Below, piece by piece: positions 45,188 to 55,184 of a DNA stretch of 64,000 bases. Origin of the DNA: an uncultured Candidatus Poseidoniales archaeon (GTDB lineage: Archaea > Thermoplasmatota > Poseidoniia > Poseidoniales > Poseidoniaceae); assembly GCA_905182185.1 (NCBI GenBank), contig CAJJAP010000004.1:136178-200177 (forward strand), read 5' to 3'. Below the pieces are notes generated by a model. The model did no database searches. It was not told the origin of the DNA and saw only the letters and a program-made list of their open reading frames with translations. Positions within the stretch are counted from its first letter, which is position 1, and the number at the start of each line of letters is the position of its first letter. Both the position numbers and the translations under genes were made by a program.

Positions 45188-46120
45188 ATGAGTCAAACAA
45201 TTGTAATCGCAGAAATAGCAAAGGGTGCAATCCATCCAACAACCGCAGAACTAGTTACAGCAGCAAATGCACTTGGTTCCGCTCCAATCGTCATAGTACC
45301 TTGTACCGATTCTACAATCGCAGACGCGGCTGGATCTATTCAAGGAATCTCCAAAGTCATTGCATTAAAATCCGATATATTCGCTGAATATGATGCATCT
45401 GGCTGGGCTACTGCAATCGATGCTGTTGCTCCTAGCGGGATAATTATCACTTCAGCCAACCCACAATCCAAGGATTTGGCTGCCCGACTTGCAGCCCGCA
45501 GAAATATTTCTGTAGTGCAAGATGTTGTCGCTATTGAAGGCGGTAATTTAGTATCGCCAATATACTCTGGAAAGGCAATGCAAACTGTTTCTCTTGCTGG
45601 AGATGCTGCAGTCAGTGTCCGAGCCAATATTTTTGCAGCATCCCCTCAAGGTGCTTCTGCTGATGTATCAGTTGTTGATGCTACGGGAGATATGGCTACT
45701 GCTGTTGAAGAGTTCTTGGCTAGAGCGAGTACTCGATTAGATGTTGCAGAAGCAAATATCATTATCTCTGGAGGAAGAGGAATGGGATCCCCTGATAATT
45801 TCTCTCATCTTGAGAAAATCGCTGATACAATCGGTGCTGCTGTCGGGGCATCACGTGCTGCTGTTGATACTTGGGAACCTATTTCTCACGCCATGCAGGT
45901 AGGACAAACTGGTAAAACTGTCAATCCGAACCTATACATCGCTGTCGGTATATCTGGTGCGATCCAACATCTTGCTGGAATGCGTTCTTCAAAATATATT
46001 GTTGCAATAAATAAAGATGCAGATGCTCCAATTTTCCAACATGCAGATTATGGAATCGTTGCAACTTGGGAAGAAGCTTTACCTGTCCTTCAAGCATCAC
46101 TTTCTGCAATGATGAATTGA
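45188..46120 (+). CDS. etfA: Electron transfer flavoprotein alpha subunit
   Basis: 310 residues from the ATG at 45188; a GTG at 45179 is possible but the GAGGTGA run favours the ATG. FAD-binding end: [50 protein letters not shown] and [18 protein letters not shown]. Partner of EtfB; likely serves the acyl-CoA dehydrogenase at 39-40 kb. Confidence 0.96.
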   Translation: MSQTIVIAEIAKGAIHPTTAELVTAANALGSAPIVIVPCTDSTIADAAGSIQGISKVIALKSDIFAEYDASGWATAIDAVAPSGIIITSANPQSKDLAARLAARRNISVVQDVVAIEGGNLVSPIYSGKAMQTVSLAGDAAVSVRANIFAASPQGASADVSVVDATGDMATAVEEFLARASTRLDVAEANIIISGGRGMGSPDNFSHLEKIADTIGAAVGASRAAVDTWEPISHAMQVGQTGKTVNPNLYIAVGISGAIQHLAGMRSSKYIVAINKDADAPIFQHADYGIVATWEEALPVLQASLSAMMN

Positions 46121-46126
46121 TTCTAA

Positions 46127-46891
46127 TCAGAGGTATTTCCCTCTAGTGTAGGCACCGCCATTAGCCGATAGTCCTACAAAGGGATTATTCATTTTCTCTT
46201 CACCAATAGTTGTCAATGGCCCATGTCCGGGATGAACGATTATTTCATCAGCAAGTGGCCATAATTTATCATGAATCGATTTTGAAAGTAAATCAAAGTC
46301 CCCACCTGTGTCAGGTAAATCAGTTCTACCAACAGAACCTGCAAACAGAGTATCACCAACGAAGATGTGATCTGCTTCCCCATCTATCAATAGTCTGAGA
46401 CAACATCCTCCCAATGTATGCCCTGGCGTATGTAAAATTTCTAAATCAATGGAACCGAAACTCATCACTGAACCAGAAATTAACTTTTCATCTGCAACTG
46501 CTGGCGTGGGTATTTCAAATCCCCAACTTTGACCAGATGATTGAGCTAGTGATTGCAGGTAAGTATCATCTTCATGTAAGTACCATTTTACATTGTAATT
46601 CTCTAGCAAGTCCGGTATGTGGCCGCTATGGTCAAAATGCGCATGCGTATTCACTAATGCGACCACCTTTCTTTGGGGTAAATCACCACTAGAATATTCA
46701 CCACGGCTAGGTCCTGTTGACCAATCTGGCCCTCTGCCTTGCCAATTTTCGATCCATGCAATCAGCCTCTCTGGCTCTGCTCCGCCATCGATAATTATCG
46801 TATCACCACTAGCCGTATCCGTGACCACTGAGCAGCGCATTTGTAGAGCACCGACAAAATAGTTTTCAATAAGTGGTTTTGAAACTGCCAT
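46127..46891 (-). CDS. Metallo-beta-lactamase-fold hydrolase (glyoxalase II-like)
   Basis: About 254 residues. The start is the ATG at 46891 because GGAGGGAGA lies just upstream; a longer frame to 46978 overlaps the next gene and is not needed. Zinc motif NTHAHFDHSGH, then HTPGHTLGGCC, FVGDTLFAGSVGRTDLP and a final HPGHGPLTT. Resembles glyoxalase II and persulfide dioxygenase relatives; substrate undetermined. Confidence 0.9.
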   Translation of the reverse strand: MAVSKPLIENYFVGALQMRCSVVTDTASGDTIIIDGGAEPERLIAWIENWQGRGPDWSTGPSRGEYSSGDLPQRKVVALVNTHAHFDHSGHIPDLLENYNVKWYLHEDDTYLQSLAQSSGQSWGFEIPTPAVADEKLISGSVMSFGSIDLEILHTPGHTLGGCCLRLLIDGEADHIFVGDTLFAGSVGRTDLPDTGGDFDLLSKSIHDKLWPLADEIIVHPGHGPLTTIGEEKMNNPFVGLSANGGAYTRGKYL

Positions 46892-46928
46892 AAATCTCCC
46901 TCCGGTACCATCTAAATTAGTTTGAGCC

Positions 46929-48593
46929 TTATTCAATGATGACAGAAACAACATCTGATGTCCAGTTTCCTTCCCCACTTTGAACTCTTAACTCAAAACT
47001 ATGCCTGCCTATTGATAATTTCACCTTGACTTTTCTTGATGTTGAAATCTCTTTTCCTGAAGATTCAATCCAAGACCAGTTAGTAATTCTGTTTTGAGGG
47101 TCAAATGAATCGCCACCATCTAGTAAAACAACGACAGTACCATCTTTTGTTGCTGAAATAACTTTGTCATCACCTGCATCTGCTTGAGGTAATATCATTT
47201 CTTTAACAGTTTGACCAAGTTCACTTAATAAGTCATTTTCATCGAGCATAGCCATTGATTGAATGCTATCCTCAAATTCATCAAGTAATTGACTGGATTC
47301 TATTTCAGCCGTAGTAATATCAATATTCTTTACCTCGTGTTCAAGATCTTCCATAAGTCCATCAAATCCGATTTCAACATTATCATCCATCTGTTTTCGT
47401 TCTTTTTCAGTCAATAAATTGGCCACTGAATCATCTACTCTATAGATTTCATCCGCAGTTAATTGTGGAATGAGAGATTTCTCTTGATACCATAGACCAA
47501 TATCAGATTTATCAATATCATATGCTTCTTCGTTCAAATCGATTAATCCTATTGGTTCTTCAGAGGTCCAATCATTTTGGTCTTCTCCGGCAAAAACAAG
47601 GAAATTATTTTTACTATCTGTACATACAAAATCAGGCATTCCTTGATGTTCGATTTGCCATTTGATGCCATCATTATCGACACCATATAGATAAAACCAA
47701 CATGCGGCTACTACCAAATCACCACATGTTGTTAACGATTTGATTGGAAATTGTAAATTCGTTATTGTGGACAATTCATTTGAAGATGAAAGTTTACCGA
47801 CATCACCATTGTCAAAGCCATACCATGTACCATCTTGATCACTTGCGATGCTAGTTAATCTAGCTCGTAAATCATGCCTTTGAATAAGTTGGTCACCTGA
47901 CCATAACTCCATCTCCAATGCTTCTTCATCACCTGCTACAATTGCATATCCTTCTCTACCTATCATCACAAGACCTTGTGAAGTATAACCCATTGCAGTA
48001 ATGGATTCTCCCAAATCCCCTCTACTTGGCCTAGTCCAAACCTCTTTGCCTTCCACCAAGCATCTGACAATACCATCTTCACTAGCGACTAGTAATTTTT
48101 GTTCTCTTCCAATTATCAAAGCACAATTATTTTGCACTGGGTTCTGGCAATAATCCTTTCCATGAAAACTTACTAAATGTACTCTGCCAATTGAATCTAA
48201 TACAGCCAAATATTGCTCAAAACGAATTAAGGTTCTTCCACCCGCCCCAGTATCATATGTCCATTGCAAACGGCCATCATAGTCGAAACAGTGCAATCCT
48301 TCCATCTCATCAATAATGTATAGGCTATTGCCTCGCAGTATAATTTCGTTAACTTGCGATGGACCTTTTATTGTTGTAATAAGATTCAACTTGGTATCGG
48401 ATAATTTTGCTAATTTAACAACACCATCTGCTTCTGACCAAGCGACTTCATCTCCTACTGATGACATGCTAAGTGCGAAGACTCTGCTCTCAACCGCAGT
48501 AGGATGACATGTCAGCGTCTTTACCATAGCAACTTCACATACCTCATTGCTGAAAACCTCTCCGCAACAAAGTGCAGGATTTAATTCAAACAT
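46929..48593 (-). CDS. Cytoplasmic beta-propeller with acidic linker and PKD-like C-terminal domain
   Basis: 554 residues without a signal peptide. The first 340 residues show propeller-type repeats (FDYDGRLQWTYDTG, GIVRCLVEGKEVWTRP). An acidic helical linker (about 390-460) follows, and the last 90 residues look like a PKD/Ig domain (LPQADAGDDKVIS, LDGGDSFDPQNRI, WSWI). It overlaps the ThiI-like gene upstream by eight bases. Function unknown; a protein-interaction platform is likely. Confidence 0.65.
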   Translation of the reverse strand: MFELNPALCCGEVFSNEVCEVAMVKTLTCHPTAVESRVFALSMSSVGDEVAWSEADGVVKLAKLSDTKLNLITTIKGPSQVNEIILRGNSLYIIDEMEGLHCFDYDGRLQWTYDTGAGGRTLIRFEQYLAVLDSIGRVHLVSFHGKDYCQNPVQNNCALIIGREQKLLVASEDGIVRCLVEGKEVWTRPSRGDLGESITAMGYTSQGLVMIGREGYAIVAGDEEALEMELWSGDQLIQRHDLRARLTSIASDQDGTWYGFDNGDVGKLSSSNELSTITNLQFPIKSLTTCGDLVVAACWFYLYGVDNDGIKWQIEHQGMPDFVCTDSKNNFLVFAGEDQNDWTSEEPIGLIDLNEEAYDIDKSDIGLWYQEKSLIPQLTADEIYRVDDSVANLLTEKERKQMDDNVEIGFDGLMEDLEHEVKNIDITTAEIESSQLLDEFEDSIQSMAMLDENDLLSELGQTVKEMILPQADAGDDKVISATKDGTVVVLLDGGDSFDPQNRITNWSWIESSGKEISTSRKVKVKLSIGRHSFELRVQSGEGNWTSDVVSVIIE

Positions 48594-49533
48594 TTATCCA
48601 AGAGGTTAGATCTGGGTGGGATATATGGGTGCTCGGTTTTTCAATGTGATTAAGAAGTGCTATTTTCTCTTCTTCACTCCAACCACAGAGTGGTTCCAAT
48701 GTTGAAAGAGGCGTTGTTTTTACGGCATCGGCGTGTTTTTCAACAAATGGTTCTGCCTGTTCAGTTGTCAATCCGAGTACACCCCATGCTGGGCGTTGAT
48801 GTCTTTTTCCATTATCGTTATTTACACGTGTACGTAATCCGATGAATGGGTCAAACTTTGACAACATTGCAACCAACTCCTCATCACAGTCCAATACTGG
48901 AATTAATCTCGTACCTCTACGCATTATCAAAAATGCACCTAACATGTCATCTCTATTTTTTATTTGAATAAGAACATCTCCTTGAACTCCTGAAGGAAGA
49001 CCTCCTGCACCCTGGATTCTCTTTTCAACTAAAGAAACTCTATCGTGTTCCATAATCAGTTTTACCCACATGTCTGGTTCGCGTAAATTAACGCTAAGTG
49101 AATCATCCCCTGCCTGTAATGCGGAACCCACTGCCGCTGAAAAAGACTGACTGTTCCACTGTTTGCTTTCACCAACGCGGCGAACTCTAACACCGAATGA
49201 TCTCGCCTTTCCAACTTTTTCGTCTCTACTGAGGAAAGATTTTGCAACTTCACTTGGATTTAATTCATCACACAAAACTACAACTCTATCAAGCGCAGCA
49301 ACACCGAATACGTGGCACAATAAATCTTCAACAACTGCAATAGGTGCACTTGAAGATATGATTTCTTGCTGGCGTATCAATTCGTGAATCATTGGAGTGT
49401 TAGAATTGATTGCTAATTGTTCCAAATTCCTTCTCAATACTTTTTGAAAAGCGCTACGAACTGGCTTAGACTTCAGTCCTAATTCTCCGAATCGAAGTAT
49501 CCAAGAATTTTGTGTCAATGAAATCAACCTCAT
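48586..49533 (-). CDS. ThiI-like THUMP protein with a degenerate PP-loop
   Basis: 315 residues. The N-terminal ferredoxin-like start [20 protein letters not shown] and the THUMP part ([33 protein letters not shown]) match ThiI. The linker [20 protein letters not shown] leads into what should be the PP-loop SGGxDS but reads KNRDDM, so ATP pyrophosphatase chemistry is lost. [14 protein letters not shown] follows as in ThiI, then divergent sequence. Probably binds tRNA without making thiouridine. Its ATG overlaps the purF stop by four bases. Confidence 0.7.
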   Translation of the reverse strand: MRLISLTQNSWILRFGELGLKSKPVRSAFQKVLRRNLEQLAINSNTPMIHELIRQQEIISSSAPIAVVEDLLCHVFGVAALDRVVVLCDELNPSEVAKSFLSRDEKVGKARSFGVRVRRVGESKQWNSQSFSAAVGSALQAGDDSLSVNLREPDMWVKLIMEHDRVSLVEKRIQGAGGLPSGVQGDVLIQIKNRDDMLGAFLIMRRGTRLIPVLDCDEELVAMLSKFDPFIGLRTRVNNDNGKRHQRPAWGVLGLTTEQAEPFVEKHADAVKTTPLSTLEPLCGWSEEEKIALLNHIEKPSTHISHPDLTSWINV

Positions 49534-51068
49534 TCATCGTCATTGTGCATATCAATGACGTCATCTTCTTCTTGATTGTCCTGCTTTGCACCATCGTTTC
49601 TTGCATCATGTAATTGTTGCAAATATTCTGCGCTAATATCCCCGGTAACATAATCACCATTGAAACAAGAAGTATCAAATCGAGTTAACTTTACTTCACC
49701 AATATTTGTTGCTTCAACTAAATCTTCAAGAGTTTGGTAGAATAGTTTGTCACATCCAATTTTCTTACTGATCTCATCGATTGTTCGACCATTTGCAATG
49801 AATTCATTAACTGCTGGCATATCAATTCCGTAGACATTTGGATGTCGAACTGGAGGGGCTGCTGAAGCAAAATAGACCTTACTAGCACCGACTTCACGAG
49901 CCATTTCAATTATCTTGGCAGAGGTTGTACCTCTAACAATAGAGTCATCTACAAGTAAAACATTTTTACCTCTAAATTCTTGTTCAATTGCATTTAATTT
50001 ACGACGGACTGATTTCTCTCTAAGAGCTTGACCTGGCATGATAAAAGTACGACCAACATAACGATTCTTTACAAATCCTTCTCGATATGGGACACCCAAA
50101 GTGTTGGCCATTTGAAGAGCAGAGATTCTACCTGAATCAGGAACTGGAATTACACAATCAATGTCATGATCTGGCCAAGACTCAAGAAGACGTTCTGCTA
50201 ATTTTTTGCCTTGTGCCAAACGTGCTTGATAAACTGGAATACCATCAATAACTGAATCTGGCCTTGCAAAGTATACATGCTCAAAGATACATGGAGAGTG
50301 AAGTATATTTTCTGAACATTGCCTAGTGAATAAATGGCCGGAATTTGAGATGAAAACTGCCTCACCAGGTGCAACGTCACGGACGATTTCAAAACCAAGT
50401 GCAGTAATAGCAACTGATTCAGATGCTACTATCCATTCGGTTTCTCCATCTTGCTCTCTCTTACCAAAGATAAGTGGTCTGATTCCATTTGGATCTCTAA
50501 AAGCCAATAAACCATACCCCGATATAATGGAAACACAAGCATATCCACCTTTTGCAGAATTATGAACTCCAGAGACGGCACCGAATACCGATTCAATATC
50601 GATATGCTGCTCTCCACCAATGTTTAGACTATTAGTTCGAGAGTATAATTCAACAGCTAGAGAATTTAGCAACAATTCAGAATCACTATTGGTATTCATG
50701 TGGCGCATGTGAACATCTCTAAGATTAACCCTTAATTCTTCAGCGTTGCTTAGATTACCATTATGCGCTAAAGAAATCCCATATGGTGAATTAACATAGA
50801 AAGGTTGAGCCTCAGATCTTGATGATGAACCAGCCGTAGGGTATCTAACGTGTCCGATACCAGTGCTACCCTGTAGGCGTAACATATGTCGACTGTAAAA
50901 AATGTCAGAAACTAGGCCATTTGATTTTCTTAGGCGGAACTTACCTTGGTAGTCGGTCATGATACCCGCTGCATCTTGCCCTCTATGCTGAAGAACAGTC
51001 AATCCATCGTAAATCAGTTGATTTACATGTGTTCCTTGCCGGCCAACGACTCCAATAATACCACACAT
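49530..51068 (-). CDS. purF: Amidophosphoribosyltransferase PurF
   Basis: 512 residues from the ATG at 51068, chosen because the catalytic Cys must follow the initiator Met (MCGIIGVVG); the frame extends 15 codons upstream. Glutaminase part: [37 protein letters not shown] part: GYVGRTFI-like [17 protein letters not shown] and [17 protein letters not shown]. First step of purine synthesis, making phosphoribosylamine. The C-terminal tail is acidic. Overlaps the ThiI-like gene by four bases. Confidence 0.96.
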   Translation of the reverse strand: MCGIIGVVGRQGTHVNQLIYDGLTVLQHRGQDAAGIMTDYQGKFRLRKSNGLVSDIFYSRHMLRLQGSTGIGHVRYPTAGSSSRSEAQPFYVNSPYGISLAHNGNLSNAEELRVNLRDVHMRHMNTNSDSELLLNSLAVELYSRTNSLNIGGEQHIDIESVFGAVSGVHNSAKGGYACVSIISGYGLLAFRDPNGIRPLIFGKREQDGETEWIVASESVAITALGFEIVRDVAPGEAVFISNSGHLFTRQCSENILHSPCIFEHVYFARPDSVIDGIPVYQARLAQGKKLAERLLESWPDHDIDCVIPVPDSGRISALQMANTLGVPYREGFVKNRYVGRTFIMPGQALREKSVRRKLNAIEQEFRGKNVLLVDDSIVRGTTSAKIIEMAREVGASKVYFASAAPPVRHPNVYGIDMPAVNEFIANGRTIDEISKKIGCDKLFYQTLEDLVEATNIGEVKLTRFDTSCFNGDYVTGDISAEYLQQLHDARNDGAKQDNQEEDDVIDMHNDDE

Positions 51069-51146
51069 TGATGTTGCCCCTAGACAGACCAACAGAACCT
51101 TGCTTGTAGCCATTGCGCTTGGAGCGCTAACTAAAAAGAAAAATAA

Positions 51147-51326
51147 TCAAGCTTTTGGACGGTGAGTCTTCTTGCTCCAAGAAAACTTTCGTATGCGAGC
51201 AGTCTCGCCATATCCGCATGATGCACATACAGACTTTTGCTTGTGATATGAGTTGCCACCGCAACGACGGCAACGAATGTGAGCAGTCTTTTGACGCTTA
51301 CCTCTTGATGGAGTACCCTTAGACAT
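51147..51326 (-). CDS. rpl37e: Ribosomal protein eL37
   Basis: 59 residues, [20 protein letters not shown] start. A four-Cys zinc site is complete: CRRCGG...[23 protein letters not shown] ends it, as in eL37 of the large subunit near the exit tunnel. Its ATG at 51326 is in a different frame from the longer open frame across this region. It reads into purF 78 bases downstream, possibly as one transcript. Confidence 0.95.
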   Translation of the reverse strand: MSKGTPSRGKRQKTAHIRCRRCGGNSYHKQKSVCASCGYGETARIRKFSWSKKTHRPKA

Positions 51327-51412
51327 AGAAACACCTTGACAGCCAGCCCACCAACCTCCTCCTTATGAAACCAACGGAACGAAACTGCCCCGGATAAAAG
51401 GTCATTGCGAAC

Positions 51413-51865
51413 CTATTCTTCCTCGAACAGTTTACGCTTTGGCCTAGAGGTGATTGCCACAAAAGTACCCCCTAATGCAACTGCAACTGCAATGATTAAT
51501 GCCACTAAAGACACTAATATACGAACAATATTGGAAAGGGCTTGCGCTCTAACAGAGCCATTTTCTTCCAATAATAAATCACCCTGAGACAATAACCACA
51601 AGGTGATGATTGAACCCAAAAAAGTTGCCATCATCATTCCAAATAATGGTGCTAATGGGCGGTGTCTTGAATCTGCATAGAAGAACATATTGATGAATAA
51701 TAACCCTGCACTAAATGTGTAGCCAGTTATCAGTGCATTACCGAATCTTTTGAATGCTTGACTAGTAATGTCATCACCCATTAGCACTGCAATTATCATT
51801 AACAACAATGGCGGAGCACTAATTGCCATAAGAATTATTTTCCAGGTCTTTGATACATCGCTCAT
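51413..51865 (-). CDS. Small four-helix membrane protein, unknown
   Basis: 150 residues with hydrophobic segments near 10-27, 43-62, 70-92 and 113-137, and an RPKRKLFEEE tail. Its ATG overlaps the stop of the gene upstream by four bases (ATGA), so the pair is coupled. No family recognised. Confidence 0.6.
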   Translation of the reverse strand: MSDVSKTWKIILMAISAPPLLLMIIAVLMGDDITSQAFKRFGNALITGYTFSAGLLFINMFFYADSRHRPLAPLFGMMMATFLGSIITLWLLSQGDLLLEENGSVRAQALSNIVRILVSLVALIIAVAVALGGTFVAITSRPKRKLFEEE

Positions 51866-52653
51866 TCTTGCTCACCCCCAATATGTTTGGCAACGATTGA
51901 AGAGGCTTGTACTAATTCTTGTTGTGACGGTGCGTCTAAAGATTTTGTAGGCTCCAGATTGGATTCATAAATCCAGATCACTAAGGCAAACACAAGTATT
52001 GACAAACCAACACCCAAGCCTAATCCAAAGATATCAGAGATTGCGAGCCAAAAACTATCCCTAAAGATTTCAGCGCTGATATTAGGACCATCAAGAATCA
52101 TCCCTAGGGCAGTTAGAGTGAATGTTAGAGACGATATAACCAACATAAAATTGGATTCTTGCTCCCTAGAATCCCCCAGGTACCTCAATGAAAATGCTGC
52201 GCCACTACTCAACCCAGTTGACAATAAAAGGAAGGTCGGCCAAAAAACCAACCAATAGGGATTGACTTCCCCATTCAACATTGGAGTCCAAGTCCACCAA
52301 TGCATCCCCTCTAACCATACCAAACCCAAAAAGGTACAAGCAGCACCAACCTTTCTATCGGTTGGAGAGAGTTTTTCGACTTCCACATTTCCTGAAAAGG
52401 CTAACAAATAAATCCCTGTAACTAGGAGAGCACATGGCCCAATAATAGATCCGAGTAGATGTCCTGCTGCACTTGAAGGAGATTCTGGGACTGTCACTGG
52501 ACTAAATAGAACCATTACAAATCCAACTACTGCAATTATTTTCGATAATCTCTTTATCAAATCAGACTTCGAGGAGAGAGCTGTACCCGTCCCAACCACT
52601 ACTGCAATAGCCGGAAACCAGAACCACAATGCTGCCTGCATTAACGCATCCAT
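51862..52653 (-). CDS. Seven-helix membrane protein, unknown
   Basis: 263 residues, mostly hydrophobic, with helices near 5-25, 35-53, 65-88, 108-125, 133-155, 165-185 and 205-228. A short polar tail (EPTKSLDAPSQQELVQASSIV) ends it. No catalytic motif. Divergent from the eL42 translation operon. Confidence 0.6.
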   Translation of the reverse strand: MDALMQAALWFWFPAIAVVVGTGTALSSKSDLIKRLSKIIAVVGFVMVLFSPVTVPESPSSAAGHLLGSIIGPCALLVTGIYLLAFSGNVEVEKLSPTDRKVGAACTFLGLVWLEGMHWWTWTPMLNGEVNPYWLVFWPTFLLLSTGLSSGAAFSLRYLGDSREQESNFMLVISSLTFTLTALGMILDGPNISAEIFRDSFWLAISDIFGLGLGVGLSILVFALVIWIYESNLEPTKSLDAPSQQELVQASSIVAKHIGGEQE

Positions 52654-52785
52654 ACAGGGTGCTTAGGCCCCAACCTTATCAATAATGCCCGTCAAATCCC
52701 TTTCAGTGTGGCGTTTTAATAGCACTTACTATTGCGGTACGGCTAAATACCCGACCCTTGTGGGCGAGATGCTTAAGGTGTTCTT

Positions 52786-53070
52786 ATGGTAAAAATGCCA
52801 CGTCAAATAATGCGATACAGTCCATCTGCTGGTAAGCACACTCTGCATACCATTGAGCGTGTTAAGAAGAGACGCGCTTCTGAATTAAAGTGGGGTCAGC
52901 GCCGTTTCCGTAAGGTTATGGCAGGATACCGAGGTTTCCCTCGTCCAAAACCAGAAGGACGCGAGAAGCCAACTAAGAGAGTAAATATTCTATACCGCTG
53001 CACCGTAACTGGCAAGGCGCACTACGCTCCATGTCAGCGTGCAAAGAAGTTCGAATTAATCGATCGATGA
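52786..53070 (+). CDS. rpl42e: Ribosomal protein eL42 (L44e), zinc cysteines mostly lost
   Basis: 94 residues. RASELKWGQRRFRKVMAGYRGFPRPKPEGREKPTK-type core and AKKFELID at the end are eL42. The usual N-terminal YCPFCKKHT reads YSPSAGKHT and the second CTECGKAH reads CTVTGKAH, so three of the four zinc ligands are gone. Sits in the E site of the large subunit. First gene of the eL42-eS27-aIF2alpha-Nop10-PAC2 cluster common in archaea, which supports the identity over eL34. Confidence 0.9.
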   Translation: MVKMPRQIMRYSPSAGKHTLHTIERVKKRRASELKWGQRRFRKVMAGYRGFPRPKPEGREKPTKRVNILYRCTVTGKAHYAPCQRAKKFELIDR

Positions 53071-53081
53071 GGTGAATATAT

Positions 53082-53252
53082 ATGACAAGTAATTTCCTAA
53101 AAGTCGCATGCCGTGACTGCAGCAATGAATCAACAATTTTCTCCCGTGCTACCTCTATCATCTCGTGTGATGTTTGTGGCGCAACACTAACCAGCCCATC
53201 TGGTGGAAAGTCCGACCTAGTTGGATGCAATATAGTAGAAACCCTGGAATGA
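53082..53252 (+). CDS. rps27e: Ribosomal protein eS27
   Basis: 56 residues, MTSNFLKVACRDCSNESTIF start, with the zinc site CRDC...CDVCG complete and SGGKSDLVGC near the end. Too short for most ORF callers. GAGGTGA lies seven bases upstream of its ATG. Small-subunit protein, between eL42 and aIF2alpha. Confidence 0.96.
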   Translation: MTSNFLKVACRDCSNESTIFSRATSIISCDVCGATLTSPSGGKSDLVGCNIVETLE

Positions 53253-53266
53253 GGAGGCTACCCTCC
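53253..53266 (+). promoter_or_regulatory. Hairpin hiding the aIF2alpha Shine-Dalgarno
   Basis: The ribosome-binding run GGAGG (53253-53257) pairs perfectly with CCTCC (53262-53266) across CTAC, two bases before the ATG. Translation of aIF2alpha could be held back until the preceding eS27 ribosome opens it, or by a factor. Confidence 0.5.
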
Positions 53267-53267
53267 C

Positions 53268-54059
53268 ATGAGCAAAGGAAATCTAACTGGCGGCCCTCAA
53301 GAAGGGGAGTTAGTCGTTGTAACTGTAAAAACTGTTAAACAAAATGGTTGTTATGTCGATTTTGATGAATTCAAAGACATAGAAGGTTTCATTTTCATTG
53401 GCGAGATTGCCAGTGGTTGGGTAAAGAACATTCGGGGCTTTGTTAGAGAAGGTCAAAGGCTAATCTGTAAAGTGATGCGCACCCGCAAAGATGGCACATC
53501 TCTAGAACTATCTCTCAAATCAGTTTCCGAAGAACGACGTCGTGGTCGTTTACAAGAATGGAAGAATGAAAAGAGAGCTCATCAATTGTTGAAGGTTATC
53601 GGCGAGAGAGTCAGTTGGAATGAAGCTGAAATTGCTGAAACCGCTGAAGAATTATCTGGATCATTTGAAACACTTTATGGATCTTTTGAAGAGGCTGCAA
53701 TGAAGGAAGGTGCTTTGGTTGATGCTGGTTTTGAAGGAGATTGGATCAAAGTCTTCATTGAAGTGGCAATTGAGAACATCATCCCAGACTTTGTTGAAGT
53801 ACGGGGAACAATCTCACTGAGTATTGACTCAGTTAATGGGATTGAAGTTATTCGTGAATCATTACTTGCTGCAGAGAATTTCTCCTCGGAAGTAGATGAG
53901 ATTGAGATTTCATGCCACTACAATGGTGCACCACAATACAGAATTGAATTGAAAGCCCCAGACTTCAAGAGTGCAGAGTCTGCATGGGAAAATGCGACAA
54001 ATGCTGCAATTGAATTAATGCAAAGTTCTGGTGGAGAAGCAAGAGCTTGGAGAGAGTGA
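53268..54059 (+). CDS. eif2a: Translation initiation factor aIF2 subunit alpha
   Basis: 263 residues. An N-terminal S1 OB domain (EGELVVVTVKTVKQNGCYVDFDEF, EGFIFIGEIASGWVKNI, LEL SLKSVSEERR), a helical middle and an alpha-beta C-terminal domain match aIF2alpha, part of the trimer that brings initiator tRNA to the ribosome. Start ATG 53268 behind GAGGAGG. nop10 follows after five bases. Confidence 0.96.
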   Translation: MSKGNLTGGPQEGELVVVTVKTVKQNGCYVDFDEFKDIEGFIFIGEIASGWVKNIRGFVREGQRLICKVMRTRKDGTSLELSLKSVSEERRRGRLQEWKNEKRAHQLLKVIGERVSWNEAEIAETAEELSGSFETLYGSFEEAAMKEGALVDAGFEGDWIKVFIEVAIENIIPDFVEVRGTISLSIDSVNGIEVIRESLLAAENFSSEVDEIEISCHYNGAPQYRIELKAPDFKSAESAWENATNAAIELMQSSGGEARAWRE

Positions 54060-54064
54060 TAATT

Positions 54065-54316
54065 ATGGCTAAACAATTACTACAACAATGCCTAGATTGC
54101 AATGCATGGTCATTGTCAACCACCTGCCCATCTTGCGGGAAAAATGCACAAGCCGCTGCACCCCTAAAGTGGTCACCTGAAGACCACCGAGCAGAACTTC
54201 GTCGTAAAATGTATAATGTTGAAGATTCTTCTTGGCCACAAAGCCTCCCAACTCTACCATCCTTGGAAGAGATGCGTGAATCTGCAGTAATCAAGGTAAT
54301 TGATGAAGAAGAATAA
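54065..54316 (+). CDS. nop10: H/ACA ribonucleoprotein Nop10
   Basis: 83 residues from the ATG at 54065. Zinc ribbon CLDCNAWSLSTTCPSCG, then the Pro-rich linker APLKWSPEDHRAELRRKM that wraps Cbf5. Needed for H/ACA-guided pseudouridylation. The C-terminal 30 residues (SSWPQSLPTLPSLEEM...) extend beyond the usual ~60-residue archaeal length. Confidence 0.93.
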   Translation: MAKQLLQQCLDCNAWSLSTTCPSCGKNAQAAAPLKWSPEDHRAELRRKMYNVEDSSWPQSLPTLPSLEEMRESAVIKVIDEEE

Positions 54317-54327
54317 TTTTTATTAAG

Positions 54328-54346
54328 AAAATCGGCTTCCGATTTT
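54328..54346 (+). terminator. Hairpin after nop10
   Basis: AAAATCGG CTT CCGATTTT, eight pairs, followed by AACTC. It may end the ribosomal transcript before the PAC2 gene or set its level. Confidence 0.5.
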
Positions 54347-54420
54347 AACTCTAATAATAGGGTGCTGTGGTTTGAATCAATGTCAAACATTATAACGCGT
54401 CGCGTTAGGATTGCTGATTC

Positions 54421-55176
54421 ATGGTTCTAACTATTGAATGGAGAAACGGTAATACCGGCCTCCCAAACCATGATCTAATGCTAATTGCATTCCCAGGAGT
54501 AGGCAACGTTGGCAAGGCCGCTATCGATGCTGTCAACTCAGTTAACAAAGCAACACAAGTTGCTAGACTCTATGATACTTCATTACCACCTTTAGCATGT
54601 CTTGATGAAGACGGTTTATTGGTCCCCCCGCACTACACCCTGTCCTCTATAGAATCCACTACTGGGAAGGTAGTACTAACACTAACTGGCACAACACAAC
54701 CAGTTGACCCCAATAGTCAAGGGTTGTTGGCGAATGATATCATGCGGTTTTTTATGAAACAAGGTGTCAAAGAATTAGTTGTAATGGCCGGTTTGGGAAG
54801 TGAACCATCTAGAAAGGAAACTTTCGTTGTTGCAAGTAATGCATCACACAGAATTGAATTAGAATCAAAAGGAATAGATGTTCGTAGAGATGAACCGAGT
54901 TCTGGAGCAATCGGTTTGACTGCTTTATTGGCTAGCAGCGGCCCTCTTTACGAAATAGATTCATGCTTAGCAATAGCGACAACTGTCGGTGCTAGTGGAG
55001 ATGTTATGGCAAGTCAAAGATTACTTGATAGAATTGACAATTGGTTTGAGTTGGGAATATCACTACCGAGTGATACCTCAGCAAATCTATTAGCAAAATT
55101 ACAGAGTATGGCACCAGAAAAGGCACAGGACGTTATTGCAGAATTGACCGATTCGGCAGATGCTTTTTACAATTGA
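54421..55176 (+). CDS. PAC2-family proteasome assembly chaperone-like protein
   Basis: 251 residues. FPGVGNVGKAAIDAV near 25, MAGLGSEPSRKETFVV and GASGDVMASQRLLDRI match the PAC2 family (COG2047/COG1938), related to eukaryotic proteasome assembly chaperone 2. It usually sits at the end of this translation cluster in archaea. No peptide binding site can be assigned. Confidence 0.85.
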   Translation: MVLTIEWRNGNTGLPNHDLMLIAFPGVGNVGKAAIDAVNSVNKATQVARLYDTSLPPLACLDEDGLLVPPHYTLSSIESTTGKVVLTLTGTTQPVDPNSQGLLANDIMRFFMKQGVKELVVMAGLGSEPSRKETFVVASNASHRIELESKGIDVRRDEPSSGAIGLTALLASSGPLYEIDSCLAIATTVGASGDVMASQRLLDRIDNWFELGISLPSDTSANLLAKLQSMAPEKAQDVIAELTDSADAFYN

Positions 55177-55184
55177 TTGAGACC

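Noticed and set aside
51131-51334. 67-codon minus-strand open frame starting [10 protein letters not shown]
   Set aside because: It is a frame shadow of eL37 (51147-51326), which has the complete zinc-ribbon protein in another frame.
52786-53070. Identification as eL34
   Set aside because: The GFPRPKPEGREKPTK core, the C-terminal AKKFEL and the eS27-aIF2alpha-Nop10 context fit eL42 (L44e).
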